DNA of 64,000 nt from Rhizobium sp. J15 (GCF_002531825.1 NZ_NWSX01000002.1:271323-335322), one strand, 5' to 3'. Positions 47,102-55,853 are shown, counted from the stretch's first letter. Notes: a model not told the origin generated them from the letters alone. Translations and numbers: made by a program.

Positions 47102-47126
47102 ACCGACCCGAAGAATTCGGGTCGGT
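47102..47126. terminator. Bidirectional hairpin between convergent genes
   Basis: ACCGACCCGAA and TTCGGGTCGGT form a perfect 11-bp stem with a 3-nt loop between the AhpD-like stop (47078) and the small gene ending at 47136. T-tails are weak. Shared terminator of two convergent transcripts is the likely role. Confidence 0.6.
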
Positions 47127-47135
47127 TGAATATGC

Positions 47136-47303
47136 TCACTCGCGATTGGTAGCGGCTCGCGCGGCGGCAGAGCCAGGCCGGCTACCCGAGAGATCGGTGC
47201 TGTTGAAGATGTCGCGGACGACTTTCGCGATTTCCTCTGCGGAAGTGCCCTTGGCATATTCTTCCTGCATGCGGCGTCTCACAAGTTTTTCCAAATCTGA
47301 CAT
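47136..47303 (-). CDS. Small 55-residue protein, function unknown
   Basis: An ATG at 47303 preceded by GATGAGGTGAACT (a good ribosome-binding site, GAGGTGA) opens a 55-codon frame: MSDLEKLVRRRMQEEYAKGT, then SAEEIAKVVRDIFNSTD and a Ser/Ala/Arg-rich tail. It is predicted to be two amphipathic helices without a membrane segment. It ends just before the strong hairpin at 47102-47126. No family is recognised. Translation signals and codon pattern look real. Confidence 0.62.
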   Translation of the reverse strand: MSDLEKLVRRRMQEEYAKGTSAEEIAKVVRDIFNSTDLSGSRPGSAAARAATNRE

Positions 47304-47441
47304 AGTTCACCTCATCAAATCCGGCGCGCATGAAGTGTCGCGCCGGGATCGATCACAGGCAAGTTACGTTTTGTTTAGAATGGCTTACCGATTTTTAATG
47401 TTACACACCGCGCGTCTTTCGGGCACGCAGGCACGGATGCG

Positions 47442-48077
47442 CTACAGCGCAATATATCGATCGGCGCGGTGATTGATGGCGACGAAGAGGTTGAGCACGA
47501 CGGCGCCGAGCACCGAATAGAAGACGATGGGCGGCGTGGTGACGAAGAAGGCGGCGGCGAGCACGCACATGTCGATGGCGAGCTGGACGAGGCCGGCGCG
47601 GATGCCGAAACGCTCCTGCAGGTAGATGCCGAGAATGCCGACGCCGCCGAGGCTGGCGCGGTGGCGATAGAGCGCCAGCGCGCCGAAGCCGAGCAGCAGG
47701 CCGCCGAGCAGCGCTGCCCAGGCAGGGTGGATGCTCGATATGGAAAAGAGACGCGATTGCAGATCTGACATCGCCGATGTCAGGCCGATGGCGATGAAGG
47801 TCTTGACCGTGAAGGCCATGCCGAGACGCTTCCACGAGAGATAGAAGAACGGCAGGTTGAGCAGGAAGAAGGCCATGCCGAAATTGACGCCGAAGGCATA
47901 ATGCAGGAGGAAGGCGACGCCCGCCGTACTGCCCGTGAGAAGGCCGGCGCAGGCGAGAACATAAAGGCCGAGCGCTGCGACGAGGCTGCCGGAGAAAATG
48001 CCCTGCACATCCTCGATCGGCGAATGGCGCGTCGCGCTGGTGTTCCAGACGCCAAGAGAATTGATGAGCTGTGTCAT
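47442..48077 (-). CDS. YitT family membrane protein, copy 2
   Basis: The 211-residue protein parallels the copy at 45337 along its whole length. They share the signature SPIEDVQGIFSGSLVAALGLY (compare SLFDDAQGIVAGSMLAVLGV), LYRHRASLGGVGILGIYLQERFGIRAG and the end AINHRADRYIAL. Five to six membrane segments are expected. The ATG at 48077 is chosen to match the paralogue's length; 48095 is an alternative start. Function unknown. Confidence 0.87.
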   Translation of the reverse strand: MTQLINSLGVWNTSATRHSPIEDVQGIFSGSLVAALGLYVLACAGLLTGSTAGVAFLLHYAFGVNFGMAFFLLNLPFFYLSWKRLGMAFTVKTFIAIGLTSAMSDLQSRLFSISSIHPAWAALLGGLLLGFGALALYRHRASLGGVGILGIYLQERFGIRAGLVQLAIDMCVLAAAFFVTTPPIVFYSVLGAVVLNLFVAINHRADRYIAL

Positions 48078-48282
48078 GGCGCCGGTCTCCAACAACAGAC
48101 GAGTTCGGGAACACCCGAAGAATTCCGGGCGAGATGGATTTGATTGTGAAATGAGCCGGAGCGCTCGACATCCTGTCGCCGCGCTTCGTTGTACACCCTT
48201 GAAATATCAGGTTTTCCGGAACTCGATCAAGCAAAATAGGTAAGCACTGCTGTCCTATTTGAAAATCGCAAGAAACATTCGT

Positions 48283-49218
48283 TCACGCCGGTTTGCGCGT
48301 AAGGAACAGAATGCCGGAAACCGGTTTGCCGCCATCTTTGCGAATGACCGTCTTGACGGTCTCAAGGATTTCGAGGCCGTGGCGGGCAAGCAGCCTCCCC
48401 ACATAGGCTTCCGAATGGGCATAACGCAGCGACGGGGCGAGATGGAAGCCTTCGCCTTCCCCCGCATCCTCGACGGAAAAGACAATGTCGGCGCCGGCGC
48501 CGGCGAGTTCGTCGATGACGGCAAAGACGCTTTCGAGATTGCCGAGATACATCAAGACGTCGGCCGCCGTCACGAGATCGGCGCGACGGCGCGCGGCATC
48601 CGCAAGGACGCCGGAAAGATCGGGTGCAAGCGATAGATCGGCCTGGGCAAGGTGATCGTAGACGCCCTTCTCCGCAGCCTTGGCGAGCATGTTCTGCGAG
48701 AGGTCAAAGCCCTCGAGGCGACCGACATGAGCGCGGATTTCCGGGCCGAGCAGCCCGGTGCCGCAGCCGAGATCGACGGCGCATTCGTAGCGCCTGCCGG
48801 TAGACGCAATCAGCGCGGCAAGCTTCTGGGGCACGCTATAGTCGAGTTTCTCGACGAGCGAGGTTTCGAAGCGGTCGGCATAATCATCGAAGAGCCGCTC
48901 GACATAGCGGCTCGGCGGCCGGTCGGGCGCTGCTCCGTCACCGAGAAGGGCGAGCTTGAGGGCGGCGCCGAAAATATCTTCGGGATCGAGGGCAAGCGTC
49001 CTGCGATAGGCCTCGATCGCGGCATCCGCCCTGCCCGCCTTTTCGCGATAGGTGGCGAGGCGATACCAGCCGGCAGCCCAGGCGGGCGCCAGCTCGAGCG
49101 CCTGTTCCATCAGCTCGACCGCCGCCTCCGGCTCGCCACCCTCTTCGAGCATCCTGGCATAATCGGCGCGGCGGTCGGCGATGACGTCGCCTGAGGAAAG
49201 CTGGTGGGACTGCATCAT
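48283..49218 (-). CDS. TPR-containing SAM-dependent methyltransferase
   Basis: The 311-residue protein has two to three TPR-like helices at the N-terminus (AAVELMEQALELAPAWAAGWYRLATY, then AAIEAYRRTLALDPED). A class I methyltransferase domain follows with VDLGCGTGLLGPEI (SAM-binding motif I) and FDLSQNMLAKA (motif II). It resembles predicted TPR methyltransferases of rhizobia. The start lies at tandem ATGs (49218/49215) just inside a degraded repeat fragment. The target is unknown. Confidence 0.87.
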   Translation of the reverse strand: MMQSHQLSSGDVIADRRADYARMLEEGGEPEAAVELMEQALELAPAWAAGWYRLATYREKAGRADAAIEAYRRTLALDPEDIFGAALKLALLGDGAAPDRPPSRYVERLFDDYADRFETSLVEKLDYSVPQKLAALIASTGRRYECAVDLGCGTGLLGPEIRAHVGRLEGFDLSQNMLAKAAEKGVYDHLAQADLSLAPDLSGVLADAARRRADLVTAADVLMYLGNLESVFAVIDELAGAGADIVFSVEDAGEGEGFHLAPSLRYAHSEAYVGRLLARHGLEILETVKTVIRKDGGKPVSGILFLTRKPA

Positions 49219-49390
49219 CGGCTCTTTATTTTGCGCATGTCGTTGCACGGCGCAGTTTTGCGTGGCCTCGCATCTGGCGGCGGCCACAAAAAAACTCAAG
49301 TCCTATTTCAGAGGCGGAACGGCCAATCCAGGAAAGGGCTTGCGGGCAGCGCGCCGCAACCTTAATTCAGGGGCAAACAGGAGATGGCGC

Positions 49391-49657
49391 ATGTCCGATC
49401 AGGTGAACAAGTTCCTCGGCGATTCGCTCGGCCGCACGTTGATAAAACTCATCGTCGTGTCGCTGATCGTCGGCTTCGTCATGACCATCTTCGGCCTGAC
49501 GCCATGGAACATCATCTACGGGTTCCGCGACTTCATTCTGGAGATCTGGCACCGCGGCTTCGCGGCGCTCGGACGCGTCGGCGACTATCTCATCCTCGGG
49601 GCGACGCTCGTCATCCCGCTCTTCGTCATCCTTCGCCTTTTCAGCTATCGCCGGTAA
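49391..49657 (+). CDS. DUF6460 domain-containing membrane protein
   Basis: The 88-residue protein has two hydrophobic segments (TLIKLIVVSLIVGFVMTIFGL and VGDYLILGATLVIPLFVILRLF) around a short aromatic loop with TPWNIIYGFRDF. This pattern matches DUF6460 small membrane proteins of Hyphomicrobiales. It is 1 bp before the CAP gene, so the two are one transcript. Function unknown. Confidence 0.8.
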   Translation: MSDQVNKFLGDSLGRTLIKLIVVSLIVGFVMTIFGLTPWNIIYGFRDFILEIWHRGFAALGRVGDYLILGATLVIPLFVILRLFSYRR

Positions 49658-49658
49658 C

Positions 49659-50177
49659 ATGACATCCATCGATCTTTCCAGGCGCGGCCTGCTGCGTCTT
49701 TCCGGACTTGCGCTCGCCGCCGGCATTGCCGGCTGCACCACGACGCCCCGCCTTGCCGGCACGCCCTCGAACGGCGAGGACGAGACAACGAGCGTATTGC
49801 CGCTCGTCAATCAGCTGAGGGCAAAGAACGGCCTGCCGCCGCTCAGTGCCGATCCGGCGGCGCAGACCGCCGCCCTCTTCCAGGCGAAACGCATGGCGAG
49901 CTCCGGCAAAATGGCGCATCTGATCGGCATGACCGACAGCTTCGGCGCCCGCGTCAAGGCGAGTGGTGTGCGGCTGCCGGCAGCTGAGAATATCGCCTCC
50001 GGCCAGCAGAGCGTCGATGCGGTGGTGACGGCCTGGATCAATTCGCCGCATCATCTGGAAAACATGCTCGGGCGTTATGACGGCCTCGGCGTCGCCGTCG
50101 CCCATAATGCATCTTCCCGGAACCTGCCCTATTGGGCCATGGTGCTTTCCAGCCGAGGCGATTCCTCCACCGCATAA
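49659..50177 (+). CDS. CAP (SCP/PR-1) domain lipoprotein
   Basis: The 172-residue protein has a twin-arginine-like n-region (SRRGLLRLSGLALAAGIAGC) with a lipobox at AGC. The CAP domain has LVNQLRAKNGLPPLSADP, the conserved His in KMAHLIGM, SGVRLPAAENIASG and WINSPHHLENMLG with GLGVAVAHN. CAP proteins are secreted or anchored with varied roles. It follows DUF6460 directly. Confidence 0.9.
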   Translation: MTSIDLSRRGLLRLSGLALAAGIAGCTTTPRLAGTPSNGEDETTSVLPLVNQLRAKNGLPPLSADPAAQTAALFQAKRMASSGKMAHLIGMTDSFGARVKASGVRLPAAENIASGQQSVDAVVTAWINSPHHLENMLGRYDGLGVAVAHNASSRNLPYWAMVLSSRGDSSTA

Positions 50178-50222
50178 TTCCCGAAATCGGGAATCGGCTC
50201 AGACGCTATAGATGAGGCCGGC

Positions 50223-51569
50223 ATGGATACGCGCAGCAATAACAACGCGTTCGCTTTCGACGTGACGCACCGGCTGGTGCTCTCGATCGCCATTCCGATG
50301 ACGCTGGGCTTCATGACGACGCCGCTGCTCGGGCTGACCAGCACCGCCGTCGTCGGCCATATGGGCAATCCCGAGGCGCTTGCGGGGCTTGCGATCGGCG
50401 CGATGCTCTTCGATCTCATCCTGGGCAGCTTCAATTTCCTGCGCGCCTCGACGACAGGGCTGACGGCGCAGGCCTATGGCCGGCGAGACCAGCACGAGCA
50501 ACAGGCCGTGTTTTGGCGAGCACTGATATCCGCGCTCGGCTGCGGGCTGGCGCTGCTCTGTCTTTCGCCGCTGTTGATGGCGGCCGGATTGAGACTGATG
50601 GGCGCGGAAGGGGCGATCGCCGAGGCAACAAGCACCTATTTCTCGATCCGCATGCTGGCGGCGCCGGCGGCGCTGGCGAATTACGCGATCCTCGGCTTCG
50701 TGCTCGGACGCGGACAAGGCAATGTCGGGCTGCTGCTGCAGGCCCTGATCAACGGCATCAACATCCTGCTGTCCATCTATCTCGGCCTTTCGCTCGGCTG
50801 GGGCGTGGCCGGGGTCGCCTGGGCAACCCTGGCCGGTGAGGTGGCCGGGGCATTGGCCGGGCTTTTCATCGTGCTCAGCGGCTTCGGCAAAGCCGAGCGG
50901 CCGGCATGGGCCGAGATCTCCTCTCGCCATCGTCTGGCGGAGCTTTTCGCGCTCAATCGCGACATCCTGATCCGCACATTCGTGCTGATCGGCGCCTTCA
51001 CCATCATGACGCGGATCGGCACCAGCTTCGGCGCGGTGACGCTTGCCGCCAATGCCGTGCTGATGAACTTCTTCCTGCTGTCCGGCTATTATCTCGACGG
51101 GCTTGCCAATGCCGCCGAACAGATCACCGGCCGGGCGATCGGCGCGCGGTACCGGCCGGCCTTCGACCGCGGGCTGAAGCTGACGACCCTCTGGTCCTTC
51201 GGGCTGGCGGCAATCGTTTCCGTCTTCTTCTTCCTGGCCGGACCCTGGCTGATCTCGGTGCTGACGACTTCGCCCGAGGTGCGGCAGGCGGCCGGGACCT
51301 ACCTGCCGTGGGCGGCGGTGACGGGGCTGACCGGCGCTCTGGCCTTCCTGATGGACGGTGTCTTCATCGGCGCGACGTGGTCTGCGGACATGCGCAACCG
51401 GATGCTCATATCCTTCGCCGGCTATCTCCTGATGCTCGCCATCTTCGTGCCGCTCTTCGGCAATCACGGCCTATGGTTGGCGATGAACGCCTTCCTGCTC
51501 TTCCGCGGCTTCTTCCTGGCCATGCTGGTGCGGCCGCGCGCCGATCAGACGTTCCGCGCCGCCCAATAA
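50223..51569 (+). CDS. MATE family efflux transporter (DinF-like)
   Basis: The 448-residue protein has 12 expected membrane segments and MATE features such as TTPLLGLTSTAVVGHMGNPEALAGLAIGA and the second-half FGAVTLAANAVLMNFFLLSGYYLDGLANAAEQITGRAIGA. DinF-subgroup members export cationic or bile-like compounds with H+ or Na+. Its 3' end overlaps the convergent pyrD by 25 bp. Confidence 0.92.
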   Translation: MDTRSNNNAFAFDVTHRLVLSIAIPMTLGFMTTPLLGLTSTAVVGHMGNPEALAGLAIGAMLFDLILGSFNFLRASTTGLTAQAYGRRDQHEQQAVFWRALISALGCGLALLCLSPLLMAAGLRLMGAEGAIAEATSTYFSIRMLAAPAALANYAILGFVLGRGQGNVGLLLQALINGINILLSIYLGLSLGWGVAGVAWATLAGEVAGALAGLFIVLSGFGKAERPAWAEISSRHRLAELFALNRDILIRTFVLIGAFTIMTRIGTSFGAVTLAANAVLMNFFLLSGYYLDGLANAAEQITGRAIGARYRPAFDRGLKLTTLWSFGLAAIVSVFFFLAGPWLISVLTTSPEVRQAAGTYLPWAAVTGLTGALAFLMDGVFIGATWSADMRNRMLISFAGYLLMLAIFVPLFGNHGLWLAMNAFLLFRGFFLAMLVRPRADQTFRAAQ

Positions 51570-52633
51570 TCCAGCCTGGTGTCGCGCAGTTCGCGGATCG
51601 AGCCGGCTTTTTCGCGGTCGAGCAGCCTGGAGAGGCCGCGCACGATATCGCCGGGCAGACCGGGACCTTCATACACCATGCAGGAATAGAGCTGGACGAG
51701 ATCGGCGCCCGCTCGGATCTTCTCCAGCGCCGTTTCGGCCGAGGAGACGCCGCCGACGCCGATGATCGGCAAATCAGGGCCGACGCGCTTGCGCATTCTT
51801 GCAAGCACCGCCGTCGACTTTTCGAACAGCGGCACGCCGGAGAGACCACCCGTCTCCTTGGCCTGGCGCTGATCCTTAAGGCCGTCGCGCGACAGCGTCG
51901 TGTTGGAGACGATCAGGCCATCCAGCGGATGCGCGAGCGCTTCGGCGGCGATGTCATCCATGCCTTCCTCGGTCAGATCGGGGGCGATCTTCAGGAAAAC
52001 CGGGATTTTCCGGTCGGAATTCGCCGCCATCTCGTCACGTGCCGTCAGCGCGGCGGAGAGCAGCGCCGCAAGGCTTTCGCGCGCCTGCAGGTCGCGCAGG
52101 CCGGGCGTATTGGGCGAGGAGATGTTGGCGGTGAAATAGCGCGCGACGGAGTAGAAGCGACGGATACCGGCGACGTAATCGGCAATGCGATCCTCGCTGT
52201 CCTTGTTGGCGCCGATATTGACGCCGACAATGCCATTGCCCTTCAGCCCGGCGAGGCGCCCGAAAGCGGCGTCATGGCCTTCGTTGTTGAAGCCGAGACG
52301 GTTGATGACGGCTTCATCCTCCACCAGGCGGAAGATGCGCGGGCGCGGATTGCCGGCCTGCGGCTTCGGCGTCACCGTGCCGATCTCCGTAAAGCCGAAG
52401 CCGAGCTTCAGCAGCGCTTCCGGCACCTCGGCATTCTTGTCGTAGCCCGCAGCCATGCCGAGCGGGTTTTGAAAGACGAGGCCGGCGACGGTCTGGCTGA
52501 GCCGCGGATCGGGAGCGATGTGGCAGGCCGGCACCAGGCCGGATTTCAGCGCGGCAATCGACATGCCGTGCGCCGTTTCCGGATCGAACATGAAGAGGCC
52601 CTTACGGGCGAGACGCTTGAAGGGGTCGATCAT
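51545..52633 (-). CDS. pyrD: Dihydroorotate dehydrogenase (quinone), class 2
   Basis: The 362-residue enzyme has GFTEIGTVTPKPQAGNPRPR, NRLGFNNEGHD, the catalytic-loop NISSPNTPGLRDLQ (Ser base) and IVSNTT plus GVGGVSSAETALEKIRAGADLVQLYS. It oxidises dihydroorotate to orotate with FMN, passing electrons to quinone at the inner membrane. It starts 4 bp inside the end of the DUF952 gene (ATGA overlap), so the two are coupled. Confidence 0.96.
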   Translation of the reverse strand: MIDPFKRLARKGLFMFDPETAHGMSIAALKSGLVPACHIAPDPRLSQTVAGLVFQNPLGMAAGYDKNAEVPEALLKLGFGFTEIGTVTPKPQAGNPRPRIFRLVEDEAVINRLGFNNEGHDAAFGRLAGLKGNGIVGVNIGANKDSEDRIADYVAGIRRFYSVARYFTANISSPNTPGLRDLQARESLAALLSAALTARDEMAANSDRKIPVFLKIAPDLTEEGMDDIAAEALAHPLDGLIVSNTTLSRDGLKDQRQAKETGGLSGVPLFEKSTAVLARMRKRVGPDLPIIGVGGVSSAETALEKIRAGADLVQLYSCMVYEGPGLPGDIVRGLSRLLDREKAGSIRELRDTRLDYWAARNV

Positions 52634-52986
52634 GGCTGCAGCTCCGGGAAGACATGGGCGCCGGCCTCATCGAGCGGCAGCGGCACCTCCCAGAGCACGG
52701 CTGCCAGCGGCAGGTCGGCATAGAGATGCGGGAAGAGATCACCGCCGCGCGAGGGCTCGAAGAGAAGTTTGTCACCGAAGCCGCTGCCGTCGACGGCAAT
52801 CAGCAACAGGCCGGGCTGGCCGGCGAAATGCAGCGCGGCGGTCTGTTTCACCTGGTCTGCGGTGGAGAAGTGGATGAAACCGTCCTTGAGATCGATGCCG
52901 GCGCCATGAAAAATGCCGGTTTGTCTGGCTTCCTGCCAGAGCGCTTCCGTCACGATCTTGTAAAGGGTCGGTGTCACGGTCATCAT
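52630..52986 (-). CDS. DUF952 domain-containing protein
   Basis: The 118-residue protein fits DUF952: TLYKIVTEALWQEARQTGIFHGAGIDLKDGFIHFSTADQVKQTAALHF and later LFPHLYADLPLAAVLWEVPL. Members have a barrel-like fold with a conserved His in FIHFS; function unknown. It sits directly upstream of pyrD with overlapping stop and start, a pairing common in rhizobia. Tandem ATGs (52986/52983) are both possible starts. Confidence 0.9.
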   Translation of the reverse strand: MMTVTPTLYKIVTEALWQEARQTGIFHGAGIDLKDGFIHFSTADQVKQTAALHFAGQPGLLLIAVDGSGFGDKLLFEPSRGGDLFPHLYADLPLAAVLWEVPLPLDEAGAHVFPELQP

Positions 52987-53099
52987 GGCCTCGCGATTGC
53001 TGGTCCTCGGTCATGAGCGCTTTGCCGGAAAGAGGCGGCGATGTCCACGCCCCGGCGTTAAAAACGAGGCCGAGACAGGCAAATCCGGAGGATAAGACG

Positions 53100-53498
53100 A
53101 TGAAGATTTTGGTTCTGACACTTGGCGTTCTTCTCCTGCCCTTCGGCGCTGCGGCGGCCGAAGCCGATGCCAGCCGCTTCCAGCTGGAGAAGAGCGGCGA
53201 CCATTTCGTCCGGCTCGACCGGCAGACCGGCGCCATGTCGATCTGCCAGGATAGGGACGGCACGCTCGTTTGCCGGATGGCCGCCGACGAGCGGGCCGCT
53301 TATGAGGACGAGCTCGACCGGCTTTCCGAACGGGTGACCAAGCTGGAACAGGGCGGCCTCGTCCAGCGCGCGCTGCCGAGCGATGCCGAGATCGACCGTT
53401 CGATCAGCATCATGGAGCGGATGATGAAGAGTTTCATGGGGATGGTGAAGGAGTTCCAGGCCGAGGAAAACGCCAATCCCCTTCCGCAGAAGACATGA
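53100..53498 (+). CDS. Exported conserved hypothetical protein
   Basis: The 132-residue protein has a signal peptide (MKILVLTLGVLLLPFGAAAA). The mature domain contains HFVRLDRQTGAMSICQDRDGTLVCRMAADERAAYEDELDRL, then a helical or coiled stretch (LSERVTKLEQG). Two cysteines (SIC and LVC) may form a disulfide. GGAGGATAA precedes the ATG. The same kind of exported protein is seen in related rhizobia, but I cannot give it a function. Confidence 0.75.
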   Translation: MKILVLTLGVLLLPFGAAAAEADASRFQLEKSGDHFVRLDRQTGAMSICQDRDGTLVCRMAADERAAYEDELDRLSERVTKLEQGGLVQRALPSDAEIDRSISIMERMMKSFMGMVKEFQAEENANPLPQKT

Positions 53499-53589
53499 TC
53501 TGATATAGTCATTTCAGTAGGTATGCATGCGACGCGGAGGGGATAGCGGCGCATGCAGGCGTGATCGGACTCTTGGGAGGGAGTTTTCG

Positions 53590-54237
53590 ATGCAGGAACA
53601 GACCATCATCATCGCGGACGATCATCCGCTTTTCCGGGATGCGCTGCGCCAGGCGGTGATCGGCATGGAAGGCCGGCAGACGATCGTCGAGGCCGGCGAT
53701 TTTGCTGCTGCACGCTCGGCTGCGGGCACCCATCCGGATGCCGATCTGATGTTGCTCGATCTCGCCATGCCCGGCGTCAGCGGCTTTTCCGGCCTGATGG
53801 CCCTGCGCGCGGAATTCGGCAGCCTGCCGATCATCATCGTCTCGGCAACCGACGATGCGACGACGATTCGCCGGGCCCTGGAACTCGGCGCTTCCGGCTT
53901 CATTTCCAAATCCTCCGGTATCGAGGACATCCGCCGCAGCATCCAGACGGTGCTTGCCGGCGATATCGCCACGCCCGAGAGCTATCGCGACGGCCAGGAG
54001 CAGGATCCTGATGTCGCCGATCTGATCCACCGCCTGCATACGCTGACGCCGCAGCAGAGCCGGGTGTTGACCATGCTCGCCGAAGGCCTGCTGAACAAGC
54101 AGATCGCTTATGAACTCGGCGTCTCCGAGGCGACGATCAAGGCGCATGTCTCGGCAATTCTCCTGAAGCTCGATGTCGACAGCCGGACGCAGGCCGTCAT
54201 CCAGCTCGGCAAGATCAACATGGCGATGGTCGCCTGA
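53590..54237 (+). CDS. LuxR/FixJ-type two-component response regulator
   Basis: The 215-residue protein has a receiver domain with the acidic pair (IIIADDHPLFRDA), phospho-acceptor Asp57 in LMLLDLAMPG, conserved Thr/Ser in IVSATDD and Lys in FISKSSG. A LuxR-type HTH follows (LTPQQSRVLTMLAEGLLNKQIAYELGVSEATIKAHVSAILLKL). No kinase is adjacent; the symporter-kinase hybrid at 18516 is a plausible but unproven partner. GGGAGG precedes the ATG. Confidence 0.93.
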   Translation: MQEQTIIIADDHPLFRDALRQAVIGMEGRQTIVEAGDFAAARSAAGTHPDADLMLLDLAMPGVSGFSGLMALRAEFGSLPIIIVSATDDATTIRRALELGASGFISKSSGIEDIRRSIQTVLAGDIATPESYRDGQEQDPDVADLIHRLHTLTPQQSRVLTMLAEGLLNKQIAYELGVSEATIKAHVSAILLKLDVDSRTQAVIQLGKINMAMVA

Positions 54238-54357
54238 GCGCAGCGCTCAGCTTACAGGATTTTATTCCTTTCTCGTCTTTACTCGGGCGATACGGTCGGT
54301 TAATATTCCGCTCGGTTGAAGCGCGGCATTGGATGAGCCGCACGGGATCGGGCGCAT

Positions 54358-55023
54358 ATGCTGTCACATGAGCAGATCTGGGGAGCGATTGACAGGCTTG
54401 CCGAACGGCACGACCTGACACCGTCCGGTCTTGCCCGGCGCGCCGGGCTCGACCCGACCTCCTTCAACAAATCGAAACGGCTATCCGCCGACGGGCGGTT
54501 GCGCTGGCCCTCGACCGAATCGATCGCCAAGGTGCTCGAGGCGACAGGGGCGAGCATGGAGCAGTTTCTTGCCTTCATGCGGCCGGGCGGCAGCCCTTCC
54601 GGATTGCCGGAAGCAGCGTTTCAGCCGCAGGGCAGCTCCATTCCGCTGCTGGGCTTCGCGCAGGCGGGCGCCGGCGGCTTCTTCGACGACGGCGGTTTTC
54701 CGGCCGGCCAGGGCTGGGACGTAGTCGAATTTCCGGCGGCGCCATCGCAAAAGGCCGGCGTTTATGCGCTGGAGGTGCAGGGCGAGAGCATGATGCCGCT
54801 CTACCGCGACGGCGACGTTCTGATCGTCGAGCCGGGCGCGCAGGTGCGCCGCAACGACCGCGTCGTGGTGCGTACGCGCGAGGGTGAGGTGATGGCCAAG
54901 GTGCTGCTGCGCCAGAGCCCGCGGTCGATCGAGCTGATGTCGCTCAATCCCGAACACCCCAACCGCACCCTCGATCTTTCCGATGTCGATTGGATCGCCC
55001 GTATCATCTGGGCCAGTCAATAG
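54358..55023 (+). CDS. S24 family (LexA/CI-like) repressor with HTH
   Basis: The 221-residue protein has an N-terminal HTH (HEQIWGAIDRLAERHDLTPSGLARRAGLDPTSFNKSKR) and a C-terminal S24 peptidase domain. The catalytic Ser is in VQGESMMPLYRDGD and the Lys in EVMAKVLLR, with possible self-cleavage at the Ala-Gly bonds in FAQAGAGGF. Such repressors cleave themselves when RecA* forms or act without cleavage. The stop is only 11 bp before the next gene, so both are likely co-transcribed. Confidence 0.9.
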   Translation: MLSHEQIWGAIDRLAERHDLTPSGLARRAGLDPTSFNKSKRLSADGRLRWPSTESIAKVLEATGASMEQFLAFMRPGGSPSGLPEAAFQPQGSSIPLLGFAQAGAGGFFDDGGFPAGQGWDVVEFPAAPSQKAGVYALEVQGESMMPLYRDGDVLIVEPGAQVRRNDRVVVRTREGEVMAKVLLRQSPRSIELMSLNPEHPNRTLDLSDVDWIARIIWASQ

Positions 55024-55034
55024 GAAGATATTCC

Positions 55035-55751
55035 ATGCGCCCTGCTGCCGTCTTCACAGGTTTCACAGGGATGGCGGTGGTAGCCGGCCTGCTGATGGCA
55101 GGCGAAGCAAGGCTTCGCGGCGACCCATCAGGGGAAGAAAGCACGCCCGCGGAGGAGACGGCGGCCGCAGTGCCGGATGCCGCCCCCGAGACAGCCGAAC
55201 CCACGGCGAGGATATCCGACGAACGTGCCGAGATGATCGCCCGCTCCGCGGAACCGGCGGCCCCGCCTGCTGCGGTGCCACGCAATGGCACAGCCCCCAA
55301 ACCCGCCGATACCGAGCCGCAAGCGGCACCGGCCGCCGCCAGTGAAACGGCAAGTCCCGCGGCGAAAAAGGCGATCGAGCTGCCGAGGCCGACGGTCGAA
55401 AATGCCGGCGATCTTTCCTTCGGCGAGCGCAAGCTCCAGCTTGCCGGCATCGTTTCGACACCGGCCGACAGGATATGTGGGCCGGCAGGCCGGCAATGGC
55501 CTTGCGGCATGATGGCGAAGACAGCCCTGCGCCAACTGCTGCGCAACCGCAGCATCAGCTGCAATCTCGATACGGCCGAATGGAAGGGAACGATCACGGC
55601 GGCCTGCCGGCTCGGCACCCAGGATCTCGGCTCGTGGCTTGCCGAAAACGGCTGGGCGGAAGCAGCGGCGGGTTCGCCTCTCGCGGCCATCTCCGAGACA
55701 GCCAGGCAGGCGGGGCGAGGCATATATGGCGGCGATCCGCGCCGCAAATAA
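55035..55751 (+). CDS. Exported thermonuclease-like (SNase-fold) protein
   Basis: The 238-residue protein has a membrane-anchor or signal segment (AVFTGFTGMAVVAGLLMAGEA), a long Ala/Pro/Glu linker (about residues 30-115) and an SNase-like domain: LAGIVSTPADRICGPAGRQW, then CGMMAKTALRQLL, then LGSWLAENGWAEAAAG. In active SNases the loop reads D.PE and a conserved Arg lies before the C-terminal helix. Here these positions are TPADR and WKGT, so nuclease activity is doubtful. Four cysteines may form disulfides. AGGAAG precedes the ATG. Confidence 0.75.
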   Translation: MRPAAVFTGFTGMAVVAGLLMAGEARLRGDPSGEESTPAEETAAAVPDAAPETAEPTARISDERAEMIARSAEPAAPPAAVPRNGTAPKPADTEPQAAPAAASETASPAAKKAIELPRPTVENAGDLSFGERKLQLAGIVSTPADRICGPAGRQWPCGMMAKTALRQLLRNRSISCNLDTAEWKGTITAACRLGTQDLGSWLAENGWAEAAAGSPLAAISETARQAGRGIYGGDPRRK

Positions 55752-55853
55752 CCGATACGCCGCGAGAAGGGTTGGCATCCTCTCGTAGGGGCCGATCCCT
55801 TGTAATGGCCGCCGCCACTTCCTAATCTGGGCAGATCGAAAAAGGAATCAGAG

